Assembly: GCA_030446745.1 (NCBI GenBank)
Contig: JAUJMS010000001.1
Coordinates: 163,107-227,106, forward strand
Length of the DNA stretch: 64,000 nt
Direction: 5' to 3'
Source: Egibacteraceae bacterium
Lineage (GTDB): Bacteria > Actinomycetota > Nitriliruptoria > Euzebyales > Egibacteraceae
In this document: piece after piece, positions 17,209-26,447 of the stretch
Numbering within the stretch: position 1 is the first letter of the stretch
Layout of the letters: the number at the start of each line of letters is the position of its first letter
Notes under the pieces: model-generated
The model's database searches: none
Seen by the model: the letters and a program-made list of their open reading frames with translations, nothing else
What the model was told of the DNA's origin: nothing
Program-made: the position numbers and the translations under genes

Positions 17209-19121
17209 CAGCGAACTCCGGTGCCGACCCGCTCGGGCGTCTCGTGAACGGCGTCGGCGACGGTGCGCGGCATCTCCGTGACGGTCGCGCGCCCCCGGAG
17301 GCGACCACGCTGCTCGGACGTCAGCGCCGCGCGCACCGCGGCGAGCGCCTCCTCGCCGGTCAGGGACTCGCGCTCGACGAGTTCGGCCGCCATCGCGTCG
17401 AGTCCCGCACGCAGCTCGCTGAACGACGCGACGACGTCGTCGAGCGCGGCGGTCAGGATGCGCCGCACCTCGCCGTCGATGATCTCGGCGGTCTTCTCCG
17501 AGTACTCCGACCCGGTTCCGATCGACTCGCCGAGGAACACCTGCCGCTCGTCGCCGAAGCCCATGGGCCCCAGCGCGTCGCTCATGCCAAAGTCGCGGAC
17601 GATCGCGCGGGCGAGCTTCGTCGCCTGCACGAGGTCGTGCTGCCCGCCGGTCGTCGGCTGCCCGAGCACCACCAGCTCGGCAGCGCGCCCGCCGAGCATC
17701 ACCTTCAGCCGCGCGTCGAGCCAGCTGCGCAGGTAGATGTGACGCTCGTCGATGGGCAGCTGCGTCGTGACGCCCAGCGCCATGCCGATCGGCAGGACGG
17801 TCACCTTGTAGACGGGGTCGGCCTCCTCCTCGAGGAACGCCGCCAGCGCGTGGCCGCCCTCGTGGTAGGCGACGGCGCGCTTCTCCGCCTCATCCAGGCG
17901 CAGCGACGCGCGTTCCCGCCCGATGGTGTTGCGTTCGCGCGCCTGTTCGAGGTCGCGCATGCGGATGACGTCGGACCCCGACCGCACGGCGATGAGCGCC
18001 GCCTCGTTGACGAGGTTGCGCAAGTCCGCGCCCGCCATGCCAGGCGTGCCGCGGGCGAGGTTGCGCACGTCGACGTCGTCGGCGAGCGGTTTGCCCTTCG
18101 TGTGGACGCCGAGGATCTCGACCCGCTCCTCCAGCGTCGGCAACGGCACGACGATCTGGCGGTCGAACCGGCCGGGGCGCAGCAGCGCCGGGTCGAGGAT
18201 GTCGGGCCGGTTCGTCGCCGCCATGATCACGACGCCGGTGCTGGCCTGGAAGCCGTCGATCTCGCCGAGCAGCTGGTTCAGCGTCTGCTCGCGCTCGTCG
18301 TGGCCGCCGCCCAGCCCGGCGCCGCGCTTGCGGCCGATCGAGTCGAGCTCGTCGATGAAGATGATGCACGGCGCGTTCGCGCGGGCGGTCTTGAACAGGT
18401 CGCGCACGCGACTGGCGCCGACGCCGACGAACATCTCCATGAAGTCCGAGCCGGTGACGGTGATGAACGGCACGCCGGCCTCACCAGCGGTCGCGCGGGC
18501 GAGCAGCGTCTTGCCGGTGCCCGGTGGACCGACCAGCAGCAAACCCTTCGGGATCTCGGCTCCGGCCTTGCGGAAGCGGTCAGGTTCCCGCAGGAAGGCG
18601 ACGACCTCGGCAACCTCTTCTTTGACCTCCCGGTAGCCGGCGACGTCGGCGAAACGGGTGTCGGGCTCGTGCGGCTTGTACAGCTTCGCGGTCGACTTGC
18701 CGATCGAGGCCAGCCCGCCGATCTGCCCCTTCGCCTGACGGCTCATGAACCAGAAGATCCCGACGAACAGCAGCAGCGGGAAGGCGAAGGTCAGGATGAA
18801 CGGAAGGATGCCGCCGCCGTCGTTGCGCCGGGCGGCGATCTCGACGTCGTTTTCGAGCAGGAACGACTCGATGCCGTCGGCGCCGACGACGGACTCGGGC
18901 GGCAGCGTCGTCGCGAACGTCTCGGCGTCGTCGCCGGTGTAGACGCCCTCGACCGCCTGACCGGTGATCGTGACCTCCGCGACCCGACCCGCCGCGACGT
19001 CGTCACGAAACTCGCTGTAGCTCAGCCGCTCGTCGGCGGCGGCGAAACCGCCGGCCAGCCACAGCAGCCCCGCGGCGAGCAACAGTCCGGCGAGGACCCG
19101 CGTGCGGATGGTGCGGTTCAA
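17208..19121 (-). CDS. ftsH: ATP-dependent zinc metalloprotease FtsH
   Basis: Membrane-anchored AAA+ protease that extracts and degrades membrane and regulatory proteins. It has TM1 (about residues 8-25), an extracytoplasmic loop, and TM2 (about 110-130, [20 protein letters not shown]). The AAA domain follows, with Walker A GPPGTGKT near 195, Walker [12 protein letters not shown], and the second region of homology [20 protein letters not shown]. The M41 protease domain has HEGGH near 417. I chose TTG at 19121, preceded by GAGGA, giving 637 residues; an ATG at 19199 in frame would add 26. It is coupled to npdG and divergent from nadB. Confidence 0.95.
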   Translation of the reverse strand: MNRTIRTRVLAGLLLAAGLLWLAGGFAAADERLSYSEFRDDVAAGRVAEVTITGQAVEGVYTGDDAETFATTLPPESVVGADGIESFLLENDVEIAARRNDGGGILPFILTFAFPLLLFVGIFWFMSRQAKGQIGGLASIGKSTAKLYKPHEPDTRFADVAGYREVKEEVAEVVAFLREPDRFRKAGAEIPKGLLLVGPPGTGKTLLARATAGEAGVPFITVTGSDFMEMFVGVGASRVRDLFKTARANAPCIIFIDELDSIGRKRGAGLGGGHDEREQTLNQLLGEIDGFQASTGVVIMAATNRPDILDPALLRPGRFDRQIVVPLPTLEERVEILGVHTKGKPLADDVDVRNLARGTPGMAGADLRNLVNEAALIAVRSGSDVIRMRDLEQARERNTIGRERASLRLDEAEKRAVAYHEGGHALAAFLEEEADPVYKVTVLPIGMALGVTTQLPIDERHIYLRSWLDARLKVMLGGRAAELVVLGQPTTGGQHDLVQATKLARAIVRDFGMSDALGPMGFGDERQVFLGESIGTGSEYSEKTAEIIDGEVRRILTAALDDVVASFSELRAGLDAMAAELVERESLTGEEALAAVRAALTSEQRGRLRGRATVTEMPRTVADAVHETPERVGTGVR

Positions 19122-19229
19122 CAGTGCGTCCTCGACGTCGCGGGAGCCGCTGACCGGATGGCCAACGCGGCCACCGTACCCGCCGTCCGCAGCGGTCATC
19201 CGGCCCGGCGCCCCGCCAGACCGAACCTT

Positions 19230-19235
19230 TACCCT
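19230..19235 (+). promoter_or_regulatory. candidate -10 hexamer (TACCCT) of nadB, leaderless
   Basis: TACCCT ends seven bases before the nadB ATG at 19243, which has no Shine-Dalgarno. The spacing equals that at several other genes here. Confidence 0.45.
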
Positions 19236-19242
19236 GGCCGCG

Positions 19243-20886
19243 ATGACTGCTGCCGGGGCGCTTGCGGGCGGGCGTGAACGTCGCTTCGACCTCGTCGTCG
19301 TGGGTGCGGGGGTGGCCGGTTTCGTCGCGGCCCTCGACCTCGTCGCGGCGGTGCCGTCGGCTCGGGTTGCCGTGGTCGACAAAGGCGCCATCGGCACCTC
19401 CGGGTCGACGCCCCTCGCGCAGGGCGGCATGGCCGCGGCCGTCGCCGCGGACGACTCCCCCGCGCTGCACGCCGAGGACACCGTGCGCGCCGGCGACGGC
19501 TTGTGCGACCCACGCGCGGTGGCAGTGATGGTGAGTGAAGGCCCGGCTCGCGTCGCTGACCTCGTCGCCCGCGGTGCGGTGTTCGACCGCCACGTCGACG
19601 GCACGCTCGACGTCGCGCGCGAGGGCGGCCAACGCGTCGCGCGCAGCGTCCGTGCCGCCGACGCGACCGGCGCGGAGATCTTCCGCGTCCTGCGGGCCGC
19701 GGCCGGCCCGTCGGTGACCCGGGTCCAGGGGGCGGCGTGCGGGCTGGCGACGGCCGGCGACGACGGGCACGCCGCCGGGGTGTGGGTGTTGCTCGACGAC
19801 GTCGACGCCTCGCCGGCCGGCGCCCCCCAGTCGGCGGGACTCGCGCTGCTGCGCGCCCCGGCGGTGCTGCTGGCGACCGGCGGCTGCGGCGGCCTGTACG
19901 CGGCGACGACCAACCCCGACGGCGCGACGGCCGACGGCGTCGCGTTGGCCTACCGGGCGGGCGCCGTGCTCGTCGACCTCGAGTTCGTGCAGTTCCATCC
20001 GACCGGGCTGCGTGTCGACCACCCGGGCGGCTTCCAGCGCCTGCTGCTGACCGAGGCGCTGCGCGGCGCCGGGGCGCGCCTGGTCGACGCCGACGGTCGG
20101 CGGTTCATGCCGCAACGCCACCCGGATGCCGAGCTGGCGCCGCGCCACATCGTCACCAAGGGGATCCTCGACCAGCCCGGCGGCGCGTGGCTCGACGCGA
20201 CCGGGATCCCTGCGGCCACGCTGGCCGCCGAGTTCCCGACGGTTGCGGCGGGCGTGGCGCGCCACGGCTTCGACCTCGCGCGTGAACCGGTACCCGTCGA
20301 GCCGGTGCAGCACTACATGATCGGCGGCGTGGCGACCGACCTCGACGGTCGCACGTCCGGGCCGGGGCTGTACGCCGCCGGTTAGGTCGCGTGCACCGGC
20401 GTCCACGGTGCCAACCGCATGGCCGGCAACTCGCTGCTGCAGGCGTGCGTGTTCGGCTCGCGCGCCGCCGCCGCGGTGGCGGCGGCACGCGCGACCGCGG
20501 CCCGGCGCGCGGACGCGGGGCGCGACGGCGACCTGACCCCGCCCGACCTGGGCAACGCACCGCGTGCCGCCGCGGACGCCGTGCGCGCGGACCTGCGCGT
20601 CGCCATGTCCGCCGGCGCGGGACCCATCCGCAGCGCCGATGGGCTCGACGCCGCCGACAAGGCGCTGGACGGCGTCGACGCGTCGCTTGGCGACGTGTCG
20701 GCGGCGACGCGCGACGACCTCGAGCTGCACCACGCCGCCGCGGTGGCGCGGTTGCTCGTGCGCAGCGCCCGCCTGCGCGACGAGTCGCGCGGAGCGCACT
20801 GGCGCGACGACGCGCCGGATCGCGCCGCGCGGTGGGACGGCGTGCGGCTGCGCGTCCAGGTGACCGCCCAAGCGCCACGGCGATGA
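19243..20886 (+). pseudogene. nadB: L-aspartate oxidase with an in-frame amber (TAG) codon
   Basis: NadB oxidises aspartate to iminoaspartate with FAD, the first step of de novo NAD synthesis. The frame encodes a dinucleotide-binding FDLVVVGAGVAGFVAALDLV, the GTSGSTPLAQGGMAAA segment, FVQFHPTGL and PVQHYMIGGVATDLDG. At 20383-20385 a TAG replaces the Glu codon of the conserved AAG-E-VACTGVHGANR, and the same frame then runs on normally to 20886. The total of about 546 residues fits the family. A nonsense mutation or a single miscalled base explains it; the part after the stop is highly conserved, arguing against old decay. The stop overlaps the DUF427 start by four bases (ATGA). Confidence 0.9.
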
Positions 20887-21377
20887 GACCGCGGCGGATC
20901 GCTCCTGGGCCGGGGCAGGAGTCGGTGTGGGACTACCCGCGCCCCCCGCGGGTCCAGCCGGCGGCGCGGCGCGTGCGCGTGGTGCTCGGCGGCGTGACGA
21001 TCGTGGACACCGACCGGGCCGTGCGCGTACTCGAGACGAGCCATCCGCCCGTCTACTACCTGCCGGTCGCGGCGCTGCGCGACTGCCGCATCACGCCGGC
21101 GGGGCGGATGACGCACTGCGAGTTCAAGGGGCGCGCGCACTACTACACGGTGACGGCCGGCAGCCCGCCAGCGAGCGCGACGGTCTGGGGCTACCCGCAG
21201 CCCGCCCCCGGCTACGAGTCGCTCGACGGTTACCTCGCGGTGTACCCGTCGCAGGTCGATGCGTGCTACGTCGGCGACGAGCGCGTCGACGCCCAGGACG
21301 GCGACTTCTACGGCGGCTGGATCACCAGCGACGTCGTCGGCCCGTTCAAGGGCGGCGCTGGCACGTGGGGCTGGTGA
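20883..21377 (+). CDS. DUF427 family protein
   Basis: A 164-residue protein of the DUF427 beta-fold family: SVWDYPRPPRVQPAARRVRV, TDRAVRVLETSHPPVYYLP, CEFKGRAHYYTV and a final ...DGDFYGGWITSD block. DUF427 proteins are common in actinobacteria and have no assigned reaction. It starts inside the nadB stop (ATGA), so it is likely translated from the same message. Confidence 0.8.
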   Translation: MRPRRIAPGPGQESVWDYPRPPRVQPAARRVRVVLGGVTIVDTDRAVRVLETSHPPVYYLPVAALRDCRITPAGRMTHCEFKGRAHYYTVTAGSPPASATVWGYPQPAPGYESLDGYLAVYPSQVDACYVGDERVDAQDGDFYGGWITSDVVGPFKGGAGTWGW

Positions 21378-21438
21378 CGCGGCCGGCGAACCCTGGTGCA
21401 CTACGCTGCCGCGAGCGCCCGTGACATGGGGAGCGACC

Positions 21439-22599
21439 GTGCTGCGAACCGACCTGCCCGACCACCGCCGCGCCAGCGAGGCGGACGTGTTGGCCGCGCT
21501 GCGCGAGCGCGATCCCCTCGCGCTCGCCGAGGTCTACCACCGCACCATCCCGGCGGCACATGCCGCCGCGCGTCGCCTGCTGTCAGGCTCGGCGGAGGTC
21601 GAGGCGCTGCTGCGAGCGGTCTACAGCGAGCTGTGGCAGTCGCCGCCCGGCACCGCGGCGCTCGAAGGCTGGGTCCGCCAGCGATGTTTCGAGCTGGCGT
21701 CGGAAGACCTGCGCGAACGCGGCGCGGCGCCGGCGTCCCCGTCGCTGGCCACGCTGCTCGCTGACCTGCCGACGCCCGAGGTGCGCTACCTCGACGCCGC
21801 GGAGCGCGTCCTCGCCGACCTCGACGAGCACTGTCGCCGTGCGCTGCTGCTCGCCCACGACGCCGGCGTCGCCACCGTGCAGCAGGACGGACACGACCCG
21901 GCCGCCGCGCTGATCGCGGCGCTGACGGCGCTCGCCGGCCCCGACCCGGCCGGCGACGACGGTGCGGCGCACGGTTGCGACGACGTCGCGTCGCTCGGCG
22001 ACTGGGTCTTCGGCCTGCTCGACCCCGACCGCGCCGCCGACATCGCCGCAACGGTTGCGACACGCCCCGAGTGCGCCGCACTGGTTAAGACGTTGCGGCG
22101 CGGGCGCCGGCGTCTGGAGGGCCTGCCGCCGACGCCGGACATGGGCCAGCGCGTCCTGGTCGTCGTCCTCGCCGGCGCACCGCCCACCGCCGCGCCCGCG
22201 GCCGCGTCGGGTCCCGCGCCGACGGCTGCCGTCGCCGCGCCGGGGCTGCCGTCGGCGCTCGATGAGCCCGACCCGGCGCCCGGCGCGCAACCCGACCTCC
22301 AGCCCCAGTACGACGAGGACACGGGTGATCTGTCGGCGGCCGTGCCCGCGGCTGCCGCCGACGACGAGGCCGCCGCGTACGCGGCGCTTGCGGAACTCGA
22401 CGAGGAACGCCTCGACGACGCGGCCGACCTCGCCGACGACGAGGACGGCTTCGACGGTGACGAGCCCGACGGGGGCAGGCGGTCCTTCGGTCGGCGCCTC
22501 GTCGCTTTCCTGCTCGGCGTGTTGTTCGTCGCGGCCGGCGTCGCGTTGGGCCTGTTCCTCGGCTACACCTACATGCCGCGGCTGTTCGACCTGTTCTGA
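21439..22599 (+). CDS. sigma-factor-like cytoplasmic domain with C-terminal membrane anchor
   Basis: A 386-residue protein. Residues 1-100 resemble ECF sigma region 2 in pattern (ADVLAALRERDPLALAEVYH, AVYSELWQSP). Residues 100-240 are helical, with GDWVFGLLDPDRAADIAATV recalling anti-sigma zinc-finger domains but without the His/Cys. An acidic Ala/Pro-rich linker follows, then one membrane helix near the end (LVAFLLGVLFVAAGVALGLF). GGGGAG before the GTG at 21439 sets the start. This could be a sigma-like decoy or anti-sigma-type membrane regulator; the function is unknown. Confidence 0.6.
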   Translation: MLRTDLPDHRRASEADVLAALRERDPLALAEVYHRTIPAAHAAARRLLSGSAEVEALLRAVYSELWQSPPGTAALEGWVRQRCFELASEDLRERGAAPASPSLATLLADLPTPEVRYLDAAERVLADLDEHCRRALLLAHDAGVATVQQDGHDPAAALIAALTALAGPDPAGDDGAAHGCDDVASLGDWVFGLLDPDRAADIAATVATRPECAALVKTLRRGRRRLEGLPPTPDMGQRVLVVVLAGAPPTAAPAAASGPAPTAAVAAPGLPSALDEPDPAPGAQPDLQPQYDEDTGDLSAAVPAAAADDEAAAYAALAELDEERLDDAADLADDEDGFDGDEPDGGRRSFGRRLVAFLLGVLFVAAGVALGLFLGYTYMPRLFDLF

Positions 22600-22606
22600 C
22601 CCGCGC

Positions 22607-23368
22607 TCACGCCCTGCTGTAGCCGAGCCGCCGGGACACGTCGAGCGCGAACGAGCGCACCCGCGGGCCGAGCGTGGCCGGGTCGGGCAGACGCGGCGAC
22701 GGCGCGACGATGCCCAGACTCGCGATGGGCCGGGCGCTGCGGTCGAGGATCGCGGCGGCAACGCCGACCGCGCCACGCTCCAGCTCGTCGGCAGACAGCG
22801 CGAAGCCGCGGGTACGGGTGGCGGTCAGCTCGCTGGCGAGCAGCGGCTGCCGGGCGATGAATGCGTCGCGATCGGGACCTTCGAGGTGGGCGAGCAGCGC
22901 CCGCCCGTGGGCGCCGACGGCCAGTGGATGGCGGAAGCCGACGTGGTAGCCGACGCGGACGAACAGTCCGGGTGGCTCGACCCGGTCGACGACGACGACG
23001 TCGGTGCGGTCGCGCACCGCCAGACAGACGGCTTCGTGGACGGCGTCGACGAGCGCGCGCATCACCGGCAGCGTGAGGCGACGAACTTCCAGACCCCGGC
23101 TGGCGCGTGCGCCGAGCTCGACGAGCGCCACGCCGAGCTGGAAGCGGCGGCTGCCCGGATCGCGCACGACGAAGCCCTCGTCACCGAGTGTGTCGAGCAG
23201 GCGGTACAGCACCGCGCGGTCGAGCCTCGTCGCGGTCGACAACTCGGCGACCGTCGCTCCGTCGGCGGTCGTGCCCAGGAACTGCAGCACGGCGAGCCCG
23301 CGGGAGAGGGTGCGTGAGCCGGACGAACCACCCGACGCCGACGCGCCGTCCTGCGACCCGGTGGGCAC
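22607..23368 (-). CDS. IclR-family transcriptional regulator
   Basis: A 253-residue regulator with an N-terminal winged helix (about 20-85: GLAVLQFLG, ATVAELSTATRLDRAVLYRL) and a C-terminal IclR effector domain (FRHPLAVGAHGRALLAHL, RGFALSADELERGAVGVAAA). IclR proteins sense small carboxylic or aromatic metabolites. The target is not evident: neighbours are convergent sigma-like and divergent clpP genes. The GTG at 23368 follows an AAGGGGA Shine-Dalgarno. Confidence 0.88.
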   Translation of the reverse strand: MPTGSQDGASASGGSSGSRTLSRGLAVLQFLGTTADGATVAELSTATRLDRAVLYRLLDTLGDEGFVVRDPGSRRFQLGVALVELGARASRGLEVRRLTLPVMRALVDAVHEAVCLAVRDRTDVVVVDRVEPPGLFVRVGYHVGFRHPLAVGAHGRALLAHLEGPDRDAFIARQPLLASELTATRTRGFALSADELERGAVGVAAAILDRSARPIASLGIVAPSPRLPDPATLGPRVRSFALDVSRRLGYSRA

Positions 23369-23531
23369 GCCGGTCCCCTTGCCGAAAAGCCTCGCGCCGG
23401 GCCGCTGTCCGGTGCCGCCAACGAGGCCCGGGCGTCCCCGCGTACGCCGCGGCCAGTCTGTCGCCGGAGGGAAGCTCGCGTCAAGGGCCGCTGCTAGCCT
23501 TGCCAGCCCGGGCCCAGATCAGGAGTCTGCC

Positions 23532-24137
23532 GTGACGAGCTTGCGACGCGACGTGCCCACCGCCGCGGAGGGGGAAGGCCCCGACCCGCTGGAGCGGATG
23601 GTCGAGTCAAGCGTCTTCAAGAAGCTGTACGACAACCGCATCCTGTACCTGCGCGGACCGATCGAGGACACGGTCGCCGACACCCTCGTCGCGCAGATGA
23701 TGTCGTTGGACGCCGACTCGGCGAAGGACATCACGCTCTACATCAACAGCCCCGGCGGGATCGTCAGCGGCATGTTCGCGATCTACGACGTCATGCACCT
23801 GATGAACAGCAAGGTCAACACCGTGTGTGTCGGGATGGCGGCGTCGGCGGCAGCGTTCCTGCTCGCGACCGCCAGCGGCAGCCGCGCGGCGACACCCAAC
23901 GCGCGGATCATGTTCCACCAACCGCTCGGTGGGGCGCGGGGGCAGGCGGTCGACATCCAGATCCAGGCCCAGCAGATCGCCTACCTGCGCGAACGGCTCA
24001 ACGAGATCCTCGCCGAGCGCACCGGCCAGCCGCTGGACCGCATCCGCAAGGACACCGACCGCGACTTCTGGCTGTCGTCGCAGGAAGCGGTCGAGTACGG
24101 CGCGATCGACGAGGTCCGCTCGCGCGGCGGCGTCTGA
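23532..24137 (+). CDS. clpP: ATP-dependent Clp protease proteolytic subunit
   Basis: A 201-residue ClpP with catalytic Ser105 (GMAASAAAFLL), His129 (RIMFHQPLGG) and Asp in DRDFW (about 176-178). It lacks an adjacent clpX or second clpP, so it may be an additional paralogue rather than the main pair found in actinobacteria. AGGAG at 23521-23525 supports the GTG at 23532. The N-terminus is about 25 residues longer than the mature core, compatible with a processed propeptide. Confidence 0.93.
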   Translation: MTSLRRDVPTAAEGEGPDPLERMVESSVFKKLYDNRILYLRGPIEDTVADTLVAQMMSLDADSAKDITLYINSPGGIVSGMFAIYDVMHLMNSKVNTVCVGMAASAAAFLLATASGSRAATPNARIMFHQPLGGARGQAVDIQIQAQQIAYLRERLNEILAERTGQPLDRIRKDTDRDFWLSSQEAVEYGAIDEVRSRGGV

Positions 24138-24157
24138 CGGTCGGCGCCCGACCGGCG

Positions 24158-26410
24158 TCAGGCCTCGACGCCGGGACGCCTGACGACGTCCTGGCGCACG
24201 ATCACCCGCGCGCGTTGCCGCAGCAGGCGGTCGAGCAGCGCCACCTCGGCGGGGATCGGCAGCCGGCGCACGTCGTACGCCTGGCGCGTCACGAGGGCGA
24301 TCCGGTCGAGCAGCTCGAGCAGCTGGTGCTCGGCACCGTGCAGCACGACCTCCATGACGGCCAGGCGCTGGCTGACGGCAGCTTCAGCCTGCGCACGCAG
24401 CGGAGCACCGAACTTCGCATGAAGCCGGTCGACGCGCGGCAGTGGCCCCGGAAAGCGGCCGGACGACGCGGGACCGTCGTGGGAATCGGGCTCGGCCGAC
24501 CACCAGCGCGCCCACGACGCGTCGATGAGGTCGAGCGCACGCAGCACCACCGACGGCTCGACGAGCCCGAGCGACACGGTGCGGTCGCGGCCCGCGCCCG
24601 CCGTCCACGTCGTGACCGCCGTGTCGTCGCCGACGCCGTGGACGGCGGCGTAGGCGGCGTGGCGCTTCGCCATCGCCATCAGCTGCGCGGCACCGTCGCG
24701 AGCCCAGTCCAGGTAGCGGTGACCCGCCGGCGGCTCGCCGAACAGGTCGACGGCGCCCATGGAGAGCGCGATTTGGTCGCACAGATAGTCAAAGGCGTGC
24801 AGCCGTAGCTCCGTGCGCAAGAACGGCATAACCTCGCTCTCGAAGCTGCCGACGACGCCCGCGACAAGCTGCTCGTAGCCGCGCGGTGGCACGACCAGGA
24901 CGAAGTCGTCGCCGCCGACGTGGGCGGCGGCGCCCCCCGCGACGCCGCCGACGACGCCGGTCAGGCAGCGGCCCAGCGCGCGGATCGTCTCGTCACCGAG
25001 CGCGAAACCGCCGAGCTCGTTGATGCGGCGGAACGAGTCGACGTCGAGGAACACGACCGTGGCCGCCTCGCCGACGTCGAGCCGCCGCCCGAGCTCCGCC
25101 TCCAGCCATGCGTGTCCGTTCATCCCGGTCAGGGGATTGAGCTGGGAGTCGCTGCGGACCTCGCCGAGCGTGCGCACGATGTCGCGGACGTCGACCAGGC
25201 CGGTCAGCCGACCCCGCAGGTCCGACACGACCACGTCGTCGGCGACCTCGTCGGGGCGCCGCGCGGACAGGATCGCGGCGACTTCGACGATGTCGAGGCC
25301 GGCGCTGACGGTCAGCTGGTGGTGCTCGGCGACCTCGCCGACGGGGCGTGCGGCATGGCGCGCCCAGCCGTCGGGTCCGGCGAGCAGTCGCTCCAGCGAT
25401 CGACGGGTCACCAGCGCGCCGACGCGGTCGCGGGCGGTGACGAGCAGAGTCTGCAGCGACGGGTTGCGGCGGAACCGCTCGTAGACGTCACCGACCGGCG
25501 TCGCCGGGTCCTCCAGCGCCGGCTGGCGTACCAGTTCATCGACCGTGACCTGCGGTGCGCCGAGGCGCAGGCGCTGGGCCGCCGCGGCGATCATGCGCCG
25601 CGCCGGGGCCGACGGCGTGACGAGACCTTCGATCGAGGGTCGGGCGAGGAAGTATCCCTGGCCCGCCTCCACACCGAGGCCCGCGAGGCTCGCCAGCTCG
25701 CCCTCGGTCTCGATGCCCTCGGCGACGAGTCGCGACCCGATCTGGCGCGCGAAGCGGACCATCGCCTCGATGAACGCCTGGCGGGCGCCGTCGGTGTCCA
25801 CGGAGCTGATGAGGTCGCGGTCGATCTTGATGTAGTTGGGTCGCAGTCGCGTGATGACGCGGAACGACGCGTGGCCGGCACCGGCGTCGTCGACGGCGAC
25901 GCCGATCCCCAGGCGCCGCAGCCGCTGGACACGCCGGGTCAGCGCGGCGAGGTCGTCGACCTCCTCGGACTCGGTCACCTCGATGACGAGGTCGGAGGCG
26001 GGGATGCCGTGCGCCTCGGCGAGGTCGAGCAGCTCGCCCACGTCGAAGTCACCGTCGACGAGGGTCAGCGGGCTCGCGTTGACGAACAGCTTCACCGGCG
26101 GGGTCGTGGGCGCCCGCCGGTGCGGGCGAGCGCCGTTCGCCGCCGCGATCCCACGGATCGCCGCGCAGAACGCCGATCGTTCGCCGGCCAGCCGAAGCCC
26201 CGCCTCCTCCAGGACGCGGAAGAACTCGGCGGGTCCGGCCACGGTGGGATGGCGCGGTCGCGCGAGGGCCTCGTACGCGATCACCGATCCTGACCCGAGG
26301 TGGACGATCGGCTGGTAGGCCATGTCCAGCCCCGCGTCGAGCAGCGCGAACCCCGGGGGTGCGCAGGGGGCGGCGACCACGACGGGGAAAGGGGAAGGGT
26401 CCGCGGCCAT
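24158..26410 (-). CDS. EAL-CBS-GGDEF c-di-GMP signalling protein
   Basis: A 750-residue soluble protein with inverted domain order. The EAL domain is N-terminal (AYQPIVHLGS, EAL at 47-49, VNASPLTLVDG, VAVDDAGAGHASF, YIKIDRDL, RLVAEGIETE). A CBS pair is central (about 300-440, TLLVTARDRVGALVTRR). A GGDEF domain begins PLTGMNGHAWLE with the signature changed to GGDDF near 498. About 170 helical residues of unknown role end the protein. The EAL part looks catalytic; GGDDF may be weak or regulatory. CBS domains could bind adenine nucleotides. It lies 37 bases downstream of the thioredoxin-NHL gene. Confidence 0.85.
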   Translation of the reverse strand: MAADPSPFPVVVAAPCAPPGFALLDAGLDMAYQPIVHLGSGSVIAYEALARPRHPTVAGPAEFFRVLEEAGLRLAGERSAFCAAIRGIAAANGARPHRRAPTTPPVKLFVNASPLTLVDGDFDVGELLDLAEAHGIPASDLVIEVTESEEVDDLAALTRRVQRLRRLGIGVAVDDAGAGHASFRVITRLRPNYIKIDRDLISSVDTDGARQAFIEAMVRFARQIGSRLVAEGIETEGELASLAGLGVEAGQGYFLARPSIEGLVTPSAPARRMIAAAAQRLRLGAPQVTVDELVRQPALEDPATPVGDVYERFRRNPSLQTLLVTARDRVGALVTRRSLERLLAGPDGWARHAARPVGEVAEHHQLTVSAGLDIVEVAAILSARRPDEVADDVVVSDLRGRLTGLVDVRDIVRTLGEVRSDSQLNPLTGMNGHAWLEAELGRRLDVGEAATVVFLDVDSFRRINELGGFALGDETIRALGRCLTGVVGGVAGGAAAHVGGDDFVLVVPPRGYEQLVAGVVGSFESEVMPFLRTELRLHAFDYLCDQIALSMGAVDLFGEPPAGHRYLDWARDGAAQLMAMAKRHAAYAAVHGVGDDTAVTTWTAGAGRDRTVSLGLVEPSVVLRALDLIDASWARWWSAEPDSHDGPASSGRFPGPLPRVDRLHAKFGAPLRAQAEAAVSQRLAVMEVVLHGAEHQLLELLDRIALVTRQAYDVRRLPIPAEVALLDRLLRQRARVIVRQDVVRRPGVEA

Positions 26411-26447
26411 ATGCGCAGGTGTTCGGCACGCCCCCGTACCGACTTGA

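Noticed and set aside
20383-20385. Pyrrolysine at the nadB TAG
   Set aside because: The residue expected is Glu, no pyl genes are seen, and NadB has no known use for pyrrolysine; mutation or base error is simpler.
20419-20886. The 3' part of nadB as an independent 155-residue gene
   Set aside because: It is in the same frame as nadB, begins inside conserved NadB sequence (GANRMAGNSLLQ) and has no ribosome-binding site, so it is the remainder of nadB after the amber codon.
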